A DNA stretch of 37,134 nt from IMG/VR virus record IMGVR_UViG_3300046004_001992, positions 1 through 37,134 of that record. One strand, given 5' to 3'. Shown here one piece after another: positions 7,897 through 15,808 of this stretch. How positions within the stretch are numbered: position 1 is the stretch's first letter; the number at the start of each line of letters is the position of its first letter. A program made the position numbers and the translations under genes. This stretch comes from a virus. The notes beneath the pieces are model-generated. The model was not told the origin of the DNA and ran no database searches. It saw only the letters and a program-made list of their open reading frames with translations.

Positions 7897-7947
7897 CTAT
7901 TTTTCGCAAGATTTAACTTTTTGTTCTCTATTTTCGCAAGATTCAAC
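7897..7947. repeat. Direct repeats with core TTTTCGCAAGATTyAAC
   Basis: Two copies, at 7897-7917 and 7928-7947, share CTA and TTTTCGCAAGATT(T/C)AAC and are spaced about three helical turns apart. A related sequence, TTTTCGCAATATTCAAT, lies at 15231-15246 by the TATATTTG promoter upstream of the tail unit. They sit between the candidate origin and the terminator of the endolysin unit. They look like binding sites for one protein. Confidence 0.55.
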
Positions 7948-7949
7948 AA

Positions 7950-7986
7950 TAAAAAAGCCGATTTCGTTAAAAATCGGCTTTTTTTA
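7950..7986. terminator. Strong bidirectional terminator after the endolysin gene
   Basis: AAAAAAGCCGATTT and AAATCGGCTTTTTTT form a long perfect stem around a small loop, with a T-run on the right and an A-run on the left. It works as an intrinsic terminator in either direction. It closes the tail-endolysin unit about 50 bp after the endolysin stop and separates it from the gene-free repeat region. Confidence 0.9.
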
Positions 7987-8034
7987 TAGGTTAATTAGTT
8001 CTAAATCAACTAATTAATTTTTTAAAAATTTCTT

Positions 8035-8550
8035 CTATTGTTCATTTTTTGAGATAACACCTTTTGCAGTTAGCTTCACTACTCGCACATTTGCTGGTTG
8101 CGCAATTTTCCACGCTGTTCTTCGTGCTTTATGCAAGCGCGTTTTTAAAATTCTAGTGACATTTACCTGGTTATTTTGGTTGCCTCCCAGAACGTGGAAA
8201 CAAGTATCGTCTTCGCCAACATAAATTCCTACGTGGCCACCACCATTTCTTTTAAAAGTCAAAATATCACCAAGCATTGGTACTTCTGCTTCAGTTCCAT
8301 ATTTTGCCCAGTTCAACGCCCAAAGTGGCGATTTTACCACTTCAACATTCGCTCGATGCGCACAAATTGCCACGAATAAACCGCACCAAGGAATTTCATC
8401 ATTGGTATAAACTTTTTCAAGGTCCAATTCTTTAGCCCATTCAAGAATAGTTGGATTGTGTTTTTTTCCAACAATTTCTTTTGTTCCAATCAATTTGATT
8501 GCTTCAAGAAGAATGCGCGGTGCTTTTTCGGTGGATAGGAAATCGTACAT
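8035..8550 (-). CDS. Endolysin, CHAP/NlpC-P60-like cysteine peptidase (TIGR02594 type)
   Basis: A 171-residue cell-wall amidase or peptidase that should open host peptidoglycan at lysis. Motifs of the TIGR02594/CHAP-like fold are visible: catalytic Cys56 in DEIPWCGLFVA, His106 in GGGHVGIYVGE and a polar third residue near Asn124 in LGGNQNNQVNV. PMLGDILTF (91-99) is also typical. There is no signal peptide, so export would depend on a holin. The holin-like gene (31200) is far away, so the lysis genes are split. It is the last gene of the tail unit, 11 bp after the fibre gene and followed by a strong terminator. Confidence 0.85.
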   Translation of the reverse strand: MYDFLSTEKAPRILLEAIKLIGTKEIVGKKHNPTILEWAKELDLEKVYTNDEIPWCGLFVAICAHRANVEVVKSPLWALNWAKYGTEAEVPMLGDILTFKRNGGGHVGIYVGEDDTCFHVLGGNQNNQVNVTRILKTRLHKARRTAWKIAQPANVRVVKLTAKGVISKNEQ

Positions 8551-8561
8551 GGTTTTAATTT

Positions 8562-9614
8562 TTATAATATTCCAATTGATTGACTTGCTACAAATGCACT
8601 CGATGTTGATGCATTGTTTATTACTTTTATTGAAATTGTATCGCCAGAGTTGTAAGCAACACTTGTAGTTGTTTCGCTATATACTCCTGCGGGTGATCCT
8701 GCGGGAATATTAATTATAATTCCTGTATCTGTTCCATTTTTTTGAATTGTAAAAACCAAAGAACCAGTTGCTGGTTGCGCTGAATTAGTTAATATAAAGA
8801 AATTTTTAATTGTTGAATTATCCACTAAAACAACGCTTCTAATTACTTCAACTGTATTTATGCTGTTATCAGAGAATCCGATATATCTAACTGCCCCAGA
8901 AGTTGTTGTTATTGTGCTTGAAATTTGACCACTAAGGGTGAAATATTTTTGAGCTGCTGGCGTAAATCCTAATGCTCCAGTTACATCACCACTTGTTAAA
9001 GTTATTGCCCCAGTTCTTCCATTGAAAGAAGCAATTGCATCCGTATTGTCAATTTTTTGCCATGAACTTCCGATGGAAACCAACCAATCGCCAACTTCAA
9101 ATGTTTTTCCAGCAAATGTGCCTCCAGTTGTTGCAATGTAATAAATACCTTCATTAGCAACATAACCAGTTATTGCAGTTGTATCATTTGTTAAAGTGAT
9201 GCTTGCAGAAGCAGTTCCAAGCTTTGATTTTGCACTATTCGTTAAAGTTGCAACAGCGGTTGTTGCATTTACAACACCACCATATAACAATTGGCCAACA
9301 ATTGAATCAGGAAAATAAGCTGTATCAATTTTTGTTGAAGCATTCAATGGAGCATAACCATTCGCTGCGCCTTTTTCCGCAACATCTTCTGGAGTATAAC
9401 CAAGCGAATCTTGTTTTCCTGCTAATTCAGAAGCCAAATCCAACTGATCCGCAATCGTTCCTTCAATATCGCCCCAATTGATAACGCCACCTGAATCAGC
9501 AATTAACTGAATTATTGCTTTTAAAACAAAATTCATTTCTTCGCCTGTGATTGCGTTTTTTCCGTTTTTTTTGATTGTTGAATTGATGCGATCAATTACT
9601 TCTGCTTCAGTCAT
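8562..9614 (-). CDS. Tail fibre / receptor-binding-type protein
   Basis: A 350-residue fibre-like protein. The N-terminus is helical (about 1-70). It is followed by motifs typical of phage fibres: SLGYTPEDVAEKGAANGYAPL, a pattern repeated as GALGFTPAAQ, and SFNGRTGAITLTSGDVTGAL. The rest is Thr/Ser/Gly/Asn-rich beta structure, including a domain around SKLGTASASITLTNDTTAITG that recurs in fibres of Bacteroidota phages. The C-terminus (about 225-350) is probably the receptor-binding or capping domain. It starts 2 bp after the upstream tail gene ends and precedes the endolysin. Confidence 0.8.
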   Translation of the reverse strand: MTEAEVIDRINSTIKKNGKNAITGEEMNFVLKAIIQLIADSGGVINWGDIEGTIADQLDLASELAGKQDSLGYTPEDVAEKGAANGYAPLNASTKIDTAYFPDSIVGQLLYGGVVNATTAVATLTNSAKSKLGTASASITLTNDTTAITGYVANEGIYYIATTGGTFAGKTFEVGDWLVSIGSSWQKIDNTDAIASFNGRTGAITLTSGDVTGALGFTPAAQKYFTLSGQISSTITTTSGAVRYIGFSDNSINTVEVIRSVVLVDNSTIKNFFILTNSAQPATGSLVFTIQKNGTDTGIIINIPAGSPAGVYSETTTSVAYNSGDTISIKVINNASTSSAFVASQSIGIL

Positions 9615-9616
9615 AG

Positions 9617-11758
9617 TTACAAATTGAAATCTACATTGTAATCAGCATTAAAATCGCCACCAGCTACTTTCTTATTCGATAAATAAGTGATAGTTGTTGG
9701 AGAAATGCTTGATTTTCCAAGTGTAAATTTCAACTCTTTTACTATGCCAACAAAGGACATATTGCGTTGCTGAATCGTGTGAATCGGTTGTTTCCATTTC
9801 ATTATTTCAAGAATGTTGTGAAATGGAAGTGCTAAGTTTTTTTCGATTGATTGATTATACAACTTAACCAAATTCATAAACTTCGCATAAATCGAAAGGT
9901 GCGAATCTTCATCATTGAAGTAAATAGAACAAGTGCCAAATTTGCCAGCGTAATTGATGAATTCACCATAATATTGCACATCGTTCGAAAGAATAGAATT
10001 TGAGTTATAACAAATCAAACGCTGTTCTGTAAATTCTGCTGGTGGATTGATGCCATCAGAACCAATGGTGAAATCAATTAAGAAATTGCCACGGAATAAA
10101 CCAACGTTCAACGTTTCAGAAGCTATCCAATCATTTTCATTGTAGGCTTTTGATTTTGCCAAGAAAGGAACGTGTAATGTTGTTGGTTTACCATTTTGTG
10201 AAATCATTGGCAAATAATTCACTTCTTGATCTGTTGCTTGCAATTGGCTGTTTCCAATCGTGGCATCTGTGAATTTATCGGCAGCAGCTCCATTGATGAA
10301 ATCTAAATATTTCCATCCTTCAGTTCCAAGCGCATACGAATAACGCAAGGAATTCACATCGATTTCTTCAATCTTAAAATCTGGAAGGCAAAATTTGGAA
10401 ACATCAAAAGTTTTGGCATTGATTTGAATGTTTTTCAGCACCAGTTTATTATTCACAAAATCGTAAGAAATACCAAACAGCGTGCGCAATGTTTTGAAAA
10501 TATCAATTGCCTTGTTTCGTGGCTTGAATTCGTTAAGGTTTAAATATTGACCATGAACATTGAATTGCTTACCATCTTCATCAATGCGTTCATCCAATGA
10601 TTTTCCACTGAAATACAGCAATTGATAGTATTCTGGTATTTCTTCAATTGCTGAAGAATCAACTTGTAAGTTAAGTTTTTTTGCTGTTTCCTTAAATAAG
10701 TGTGAAAACTTTAAAGCTGGAGAAACAGATGTTTGCCAATTGTTGGTAAAATCTTCAATCAATCCTGTTCCTTGCGTTGTGGTTGAAATGGACCACGCAC
10801 CAGGCAAAGTTCCAATTGCGGAATCATCCGAAAAACCGCCTTGGACATTTCTGATGTAAATTCCATTTGTTGGCGTTCCTATCAGTGTGAAAAATTCAAA
10901 ATCTTGTACTACATTCAAAATTTCACCAATCAGTTGTGAACGCACTTCTTCAGCTGTTGCCGTATAGGTCAATTGCACACGAATGCCAGTTCTTCCACTT
11001 ACCAAAGGATCTACTCCAATTGGCGTAAATCCAAAAATGCGCTGAAACCAAATATAATAGCGATTCACATTATTAGCAGAATTTATTGTGAAATATTCGC
11101 CACCTGAAAGCGAAGCAGAATCACCAACTTCTAAATAAGTCACTTCTTGAATTGGCAAAATAACACCTTCATTTTTCACATACAATCCAGTTGATAACTG
11201 ATAACGATTCACGCACCATTTATTCAAATCCATTCCTTTATTGATAGCTGAACCGTTTTCGCCTGAAATCTTCCATTCTTCGCGCGGATAAGCTTCAATT
11301 GGTGGAAATTTGAAACTGCCTTCGTTTACTGGTTCGTTTTCTGGCAACTTTGAATTCATCAAATCATTCCAAGCTTGGATTTTATCTTCTGGCGAATCTT
11401 CAGAATCATAAACTTGAATCGTTTCCAATTCAATATCATCAAATGAAAGTGTTTCCAGTTCTTGGCGTAAATCTAAACCATCATTTTTGATCATTACAGA
11501 AATGCCAGAAGAATCGCGTTTCATTTTCACTTTTCCACTACAAATGTTATGCGATTGAAAAGAAAGAGAAATGCGCGCATTTGAATTCACGTATTTATTG
11601 TAAATGCTGATATTCTTTGGAGTAGCTTGAAGCGAAAAGGAATAAGTGAAAATCTCATTGAATCCAGTATCTGAAACCAATGGATTTTGCGCAACGATTG
11701 GAACCTGAATATCATCAGGAATATCGAAGAAATCGGAATTGATACGGATTTGCAACAT
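9617..11758 (-). CDS. Tail tip / baseplate hub-like protein
   Basis: A 713-residue virion protein in the tail tip position, between the PKD-containing protein and the fibre. The N-terminal region (IRINSDFFDIPDDIQVPIVAQNP) and an early segment on initial conditions (TYSFSLQATPKNISIYNKY) resemble tail-associated proteins of Bacteroidota phages. The middle is beta-rich, and FKTLRTLFGISYDFVNNKLVLK (about residues 425-446) looks like a gp27/hub-type segment. No enzymatic motif was seen. The start codon overlaps the upstream stop as TGATG (one shared base). Assignment is by position, length and composition. Confidence 0.65.
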   Translation of the reverse strand: MLQIRINSDFFDIPDDIQVPIVAQNPLVSDTGFNEIFTYSFSLQATPKNISIYNKYVNSNARISLSFQSHNICSGKVKMKRDSSGISVMIKNDGLDLRQELETLSFDDIELETIQVYDSEDSPEDKIQAWNDLMNSKLPENEPVNEGSFKFPPIEAYPREEWKISGENGSAINKGMDLNKWCVNRYQLSTGLYVKNEGVILPIQEVTYLEVGDSASLSGGEYFTINSANNVNRYYIWFQRIFGFTPIGVDPLVSGRTGIRVQLTYTATAEEVRSQLIGEILNVVQDFEFFTLIGTPTNGIYIRNVQGGFSDDSAIGTLPGAWSISTTTQGTGLIEDFTNNWQTSVSPALKFSHLFKETAKKLNLQVDSSAIEEIPEYYQLLYFSGKSLDERIDEDGKQFNVHGQYLNLNEFKPRNKAIDIFKTLRTLFGISYDFVNNKLVLKNIQINAKTFDVSKFCLPDFKIEEIDVNSLRYSYALGTEGWKYLDFINGAAADKFTDATIGNSQLQATDQEVNYLPMISQNGKPTTLHVPFLAKSKAYNENDWIASETLNVGLFRGNFLIDFTIGSDGINPPAEFTEQRLICYNSNSILSNDVQYYGEFINYAGKFGTCSIYFNDEDSHLSIYAKFMNLVKLYNQSIEKNLALPFHNILEIMKWKQPIHTIQQRNMSFVGIVKELKFTLGKSSISPTTITYLSNKKVAGGDFNADYNVDFNL

Positions 11759-14556
11759 CAGCTAAAAGTTACAGTGATTGAATAATCTGTTAATCCATCG
11801 CCAGCATATACGCCTGTGCCATCCACAATTGACGTGGCAAATGCTGAAGGCGAATAACCTAAATCTGTAAAAGTTACCGCAATTGCATTTAAGTAACCTT
11901 TTCTAAAAGTCCACAATTCAAGCAACAGCGCATCCAACGTGTCAGAATCAATCACACATTCATCCAGCGTTAATACTTCCAAATTGCGCTGAAAACCAAG
12001 GTTTAAAAATTCAATTGTGCTGCGCTTGATTTCCACGTTTTCCAAATCCTTAATGCCGTTGAAATAGTATTTACCTGCGCTTCCAAATTCAAGGGTTAAA
12101 TCTGTTATTCCTGTGAATGCAGCGAAATCGAAATAATTGATTTTGTCAAAGAATTTTACATTGCGCAAATCAGAGAATGAAGGCTTAAACACACGAATGA
12201 AATATTTACCTTCTTCGCTGTAAGTGTGATTGTAATTCGTTACTGAATTAGTGATTTCCAAATCTTGGCTGGTACCATCGCCCCAATCAATTCTGAAAGG
12301 TTGATCCGCAAATGCGCCACGCAAATCCATTCGGAAAAGCAAATTATCTGGAGTAGCGTAAAACACCCAATCCATTTGCTCCCATTTGTAGTTGTATTGC
12401 TTGCGCACTATTGTTTCAACTCCATTCACTTCACAAGTCAACACGAAAGTGATAATCCCTTCCTGAATCAAAGGATCTGAAGCGATGTAGTATTTTTGCG
12501 TTGATTGATACGTGAATTCTTTGATTTCTGTTCCTTCATAGTAGGCTTTTATGCTTCCAAAATCAGTGATATTTAAACCGTTTCTTTTCAAATCAAGCCA
12601 TAAAATTCCACTTGAATAAGCTGGTTCAAAATCGGGCAATACCTCAAAATAACTCACTCGATCAGATTCATTGGCACGCACCAAATCCAGCTGAATTTTT
12701 TGCAAGAATGAATTTACCTTATAAATGGCTGTTGTTCCAGCGTTGATAATTACAGGAATAAAATTTCCTTTTTCCAGCAAGAAAGTAATGGTTGAATTTA
12801 CCAATGGCATCAATCTTTCTGCTTCTAAATTTGAAAGCATCATTGTTTCCGCTTGATAGGAAATCACATTCTTTGCATCGAAAATATAATTCTGTGGCAA
12901 CAAATTATTCAAAGCATAACTTTCTGTACGTGTTGCCAATTCTTGCGAAGTAGTGATGTTTTGCTGAAATTCTGCTGAAAGAATAAAACTTTCAGGAACT
13001 CCAAATGAGTTGAAGTAAACGATTTGCTTTGTTAAGCACGCTTTTTCAGGGTAGTAGGTAAATGATTCAAATTCTGAATAATCAATTAAAACATTTAAAA
13101 CTTGCGCTTCCAAAAAATAATCATTTTCAACAATAACAAATTCTCCTATTGGAAGCGCATCACTAATATCTAAATAACCAATTAAAACTTCTGGTGCGCC
13201 AAAATGAACATAATACAATTCCCATCTATTATTCCATCTTATAGTATATGTTGTAATTGTTCCTGCTACCCATTTTTTTCTTCCATTATAAGTTCCATTT
13301 GCATACCAACTTACAAGACCAATAGGAACGCCTGTTATTGGTTGAAAAATAGCATTTAGTGTATCAGTTGATCCATACTTTCTAATCTCCCATCTTTGTG
13401 CATAAAAACTTTCAATTTCGGGATTATCAATAAGAAATTGGTCAATTTGCTCTTTGAAATTAACATCAAAACCAGTGTTTACAATGTATGTTTCAAACGC
13501 TTGTAATTTAAAAAGTGTAGTTAAATTAGATGTAAATTCTTGTGTATAACTTTCACCTTCAAAAACAACAGAACCATATACAATTGCATCAATAGTAATA
13601 TAATCAATTTCCGCTCCATTCATCCAGCCCAACCAATCAGATTGTTCTTTCAAAATGCGTTTTCCGCTTGGCCACCAAGTAAGCCATTTTCCGCTTGTGT
13701 TTTGTGCTGCAATTGGTTCACTATTGTAAAAATCATCAGATGAAACACCGCCCCAATGCGCCAGCAATGTTTCTGATTTTGTTTCAAATGGTATTGAATT
13801 GTTGCTGTAATTCTCCGAAAACACAACATAATATCTTCGAAGATTTGGCGCAATGTAGCCCAATTCTTGTTCAAATGGCACAGGGTATTCATTCCAAGAA
13901 GCTTCAATTTCAGCATCAATATATTTACCAAAATCAACGTGCGCAACTGAATTTTCATCAAGCACTAAATCGATTGTGGTCACGAAATTAAATTTCCCAG
14001 AATTGTAATTACTTTCTAAAAAAAGCGAAGCATTCAGCGCATATCCATCTCGCACCCCTGGTTGATGATAGGCAACTGAATTAACTTCGCTTATGTAGGT
14101 TGATGCTTGATTGGTTGTGTAATCAATCACCAATTGAGAAATGGCTTGTTTTGCCGTTAATGTGAATTTTTTAACTGATCCTGGGAATTCAAGAATCGGA
14201 AGTTCGATGTTGTAAAATGCGTTAAGTGCTTTTCTTTGCCTTGATTTTTCGAACACAATAGTTCGTAAATCTGCCAATGAGCCAGAAAAGCCAGTGCCGG
14301 GTATCTGCCATAATTCTTTATAATTGTTTGCGTTTGTACCATCAACCGCCACAAAATCAATAGTTTCAGTTTTGCCACTTTCAGGGTTTGTAAAAGTCAA
14401 AACATAACTTGAACCAATCGCAGGAACATCCAAGAAACTAAGTTCCAAAGCTGGAAAAACGGTTGCAGTATCATACTGTAAATCAGTTGTTACAACAAAA
14501 TCAATTGAATTCTTTGATAAAGCGCAAAGATACGGCTGTTTTGTAATTGTAATCAT
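11758..14556 (-). CDS. Large tail protein with PKD-like and leucine-rich C-terminal domains
   Basis: A 932-residue structural protein. Most of it is beta-rich with repeated aromatic and Asn/Thr-rich segments. Near the C-terminus a PKD-type domain is recognisable: IDWGDGTSQDLEI around residues 756-768 and YNHTYSEEGKYFIRVF around 775-790. Next comes an irregular leucine-rich, BspA-like stretch (ITDLTLEFG, LENVEIKRSTIEFLNL, LEVLTLDEC; about 817-870). PKD and LRR modules bind sugars or proteins on cell surfaces, so a role in host recognition or as a tail-tip shaft is likely. It starts 3 bp after the upstream gene. Confidence 0.7.
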   Translation of the reverse strand: MITITKQPYLCALSKNSIDFVVTTDLQYDTATVFPALELSFLDVPAIGSSYVLTFTNPESGKTETIDFVAVDGTNANNYKELWQIPGTGFSGSLADLRTIVFEKSRQRKALNAFYNIELPILEFPGSVKKFTLTAKQAISQLVIDYTTNQASTYISEVNSVAYHQPGVRDGYALNASLFLESNYNSGKFNFVTTIDLVLDENSVAHVDFGKYIDAEIEASWNEYPVPFEQELGYIAPNLRRYYVVFSENYSNNSIPFETKSETLLAHWGGVSSDDFYNSEPIAAQNTSGKWLTWWPSGKRILKEQSDWLGWMNGAEIDYITIDAIVYGSVVFEGESYTQEFTSNLTTLFKLQAFETYIVNTGFDVNFKEQIDQFLIDNPEIESFYAQRWEIRKYGSTDTLNAIFQPITGVPIGLVSWYANGTYNGRKKWVAGTITTYTIRWNNRWELYYVHFGAPEVLIGYLDISDALPIGEFVIVENDYFLEAQVLNVLIDYSEFESFTYYPEKACLTKQIVYFNSFGVPESFILSAEFQQNITTSQELATRTESYALNNLLPQNYIFDAKNVISYQAETMMLSNLEAERLMPLVNSTITFLLEKGNFIPVIINAGTTAIYKVNSFLQKIQLDLVRANESDRVSYFEVLPDFEPAYSSGILWLDLKRNGLNITDFGSIKAYYEGTEIKEFTYQSTQKYYIASDPLIQEGIITFVLTCEVNGVETIVRKQYNYKWEQMDWVFYATPDNLLFRMDLRGAFADQPFRIDWGDGTSQDLEITNSVTNYNHTYSEEGKYFIRVFKPSFSDLRNVKFFDKINYFDFAAFTGITDLTLEFGSAGKYYFNGIKDLENVEIKRSTIEFLNLGFQRNLEVLTLDECVIDSDTLDALLLELWTFRKGYLNAIAVTFTDLGYSPSAFATSIVDGTGVYAGDGLTDYSITVTFS

Positions 14557-14559
14557 AGC

Positions 14560-15087
14560 TTACGGTTCAGGGGTTATCCATTTATCAGGGTCAATTGCTG
14601 TGCTAATTCGCTCATTCAAGAAAAATGAACATTGCCAGCCTGTGAAATAGCCAGTTGCATTTTTGATTTTGAAAGGAACAAATCGAACAGTTTCATAAGC
14701 AAAACCGCCAAACAAGAATTCATTTTCAGCGTATGTTTGCGAATCAAAATTGATTTTATTTACAAATTCAATAATCACTTGCTCGCACAAATCGGTTGCA
14801 TCTTCTTCCGCGTCAAAATCATCTTTGGCGTAGCCTTGCAAAATCATAAACATAAACTGTTTCTTTTGATTTACGCAGTCAATGCGATTGAAATCAGTGA
14901 TGTAATTGAAAAGCACCATAAATGGACCAGCATCAGGCGAAGGCAATTGCGCCACCGTTCCTGAATAAAATTCTTCCATATCAACACGAAAGAATTTCTT
15001 ATTTCCTTCAACGTCCGTATGCGCCACATCTACATTGGCAACAGCAAGCGATTTGAAATAAGCAACAGCATCTTTATAGTAACTCAT
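14560..15087 (-). CDS. Putative tail completion / tail terminator protein
   Basis: A 175-residue protein, first gene of the 15087-8035 tail unit, transcribed away from the tape-measure unit. Composition is mixed alpha/beta, with FMVLFNYITDFNRIDCVNQKKQ and a C-terminal FTGWQCSFFLNERI segment. Position, size and the pairing with a gp10-like gene on the other side suggest a tail completion or terminator protein; no diagnostic motif was found. The ATG follows the late element GATTTTTG by 4 nt, predicting a nearly leaderless message. Confidence 0.5.
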   Translation of the reverse strand: MSYYKDAVAYFKSLAVANVDVAHTDVEGNKKFFRVDMEEFYSGTVAQLPSPDAGPFMVLFNYITDFNRIDCVNQKKQFMFMILQGYAKDDFDAEEDATDLCEQVIIEFVNKINFDSQTYAENEFLFGGFAYETVRFVPFKIKNATGYFTGWQCSFFLNERISTAIDPDKWITPEP

Positions 15088-15091
15088 GATG

Positions 15092-15126
15092 CAAAAATCA
15101 ACACTTTCTCAAAGAAAAGTTAGGAC
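15092..15126 (-). promoter_or_regulatory. Candidate late promoter A (tail tip unit)
   Basis: Minus-strand GTC (15126-15124), 24 nt, GATTTTTG (15099-15092), 4 nt, then the ATG at 15087. The GTC lies just after the T-run of the terminator at 15130-15160. Spacing is identical to the three other copies. Confidence 0.7.
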
Positions 15127-15129
15127 AAC

Positions 15130-15160
15130 AAAAAAACTCCAAACTTACGAATGGAGCTTT
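15130..15160 (-). terminator. Intrinsic terminator just upstream of late promoter A
   Basis: CTCCA (15137-15141) pairs with TGGAG (15152-15156). On the minus strand the stem is followed by TTTTTT. It shares the flank AAGCAG(A/G)AAAAGC with the terminator upstream of late promoter B. It would end transcripts from the promoter at 15218 after about 85 nt and block antisense read-through from the tape-measure region. Confidence 0.65.
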
Positions 15161-15217
15161 TCTGCTTAAAAAAAAATCAATCATGAAAAAACAAGTGCTT
15201 GTCAAAACTACTTGTGG

Positions 15218-15245
15218 CAAATATACACCTTTTCGCAATATTCAA
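15218..15245 (-). promoter_or_regulatory. TATATTTG promoter upstream of the tail tip unit
   Basis: Minus-strand TATATTTG (15225-15218) with TTG at 15245-15243, a 17-nt spacer. It matches the Bacteroidota consensus. Its transcript would meet the terminator at 15130-15160 before reaching any gene. The -33 region overlaps a sequence related to the 7897-7947 repeats. Confidence 0.5.
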
Positions 15246-15268
15246 TACAATTTTTCCTTAATATCTAA

Positions 15269-15303
15269 GTCCTTTCACGCGTGTGATTAAATGTTGAATT
15301 TTG
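15269..15303 (+). promoter_or_regulatory. Candidate late promoter C (tape measure unit, plus strand)
   Basis: GTC (15269-15271), 24 nt, GAATTTTG (15296-15303), 5 nt, ATG at 15309. This is the same element as at the three minus-strand structural units, found in the opposite orientation exactly where the only plus-strand unit begins. This argues that it is functional and sets the start codon. Confidence 0.7.
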
Positions 15304-15308
15304 AAATT

Positions 15309-15806
15309 ATGATAGATTTCACAAAGTATGATTTAGAAAAAGCCAAATACATTGCCAGAAAAGGCGGTAAATCGGTGCTTGAATCAATGATTGAAAACGT
15401 TCAAAATTTAGATTTAGTCAACAAAGCGGAATTGATTAAGTCTATAAAAACAAGAGTTTCGACATCACAAGGAATTGTTGATAAGATTTCGATTTCTTAT
15501 GCTTGGTATGGCGTTTTCCACGAAATCGGAATTGCAGGAACACAAAACAAATTTCCTTCAGGTGGTGAATTCAAATCAAAGAATCCATCGCAAAAAATGA
15601 TTAAACAAATCGCTGAAAATTACAATGTTTCAGAAGATGAAGCTTTCTTAATAGCTCGCAAAATCATTCGAACTGGTATTGAAAAAACCGAATGGCGATC
15701 AAAAGCGATAAAAGATAATTTACCAGAAATTGATAAAGAATTTTCAGATTATTATGCGGAAATAATTTTGAAAGAAGTTACTGATTTTGATGATATAAAA
15801 ATGTAA
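15309..15806 (+). CDS. Putative head-tail joining / HK97 gp10-like protein
   Basis: A 165-residue protein immediately upstream of the tape measure. It is helical at the N-terminus, with a central WYGVFHEIGIAGTQNKFPSG segment that recalls the FHEFGT loop of HK97 gp10-like tail completion proteins, and an acidic C-terminus. I use the ATG at 15309, not the in-frame ATG at 15291, because the latter lies inside the late-promoter element. It is the first gene of the only plus-strand unit and is separated by 2 bp from the tape measure gene. Confidence 0.6.
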   Translation: MIDFTKYDLEKAKYIARKGGKSVLESMIENVQNLDLVNKAELIKSIKTRVSTSQGIVDKISISYAWYGVFHEIGIAGTQNKFPSGGEFKSKNPSQKMIKQIAENYNVSEDEAFLIARKIIRTGIEKTEWRSKAIKDNLPEIDKEFSDYYAEIILKEVTDFDDIKM

Positions 15807-15808
15807 AA

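Noticed and set aside
15098-15184. A 28-codon leader frame on the minus strand upstream of the tail unit
   Set aside because: It runs through the terminator hairpin and its sequence (poly-Phe from the T-runs) looks like chance.
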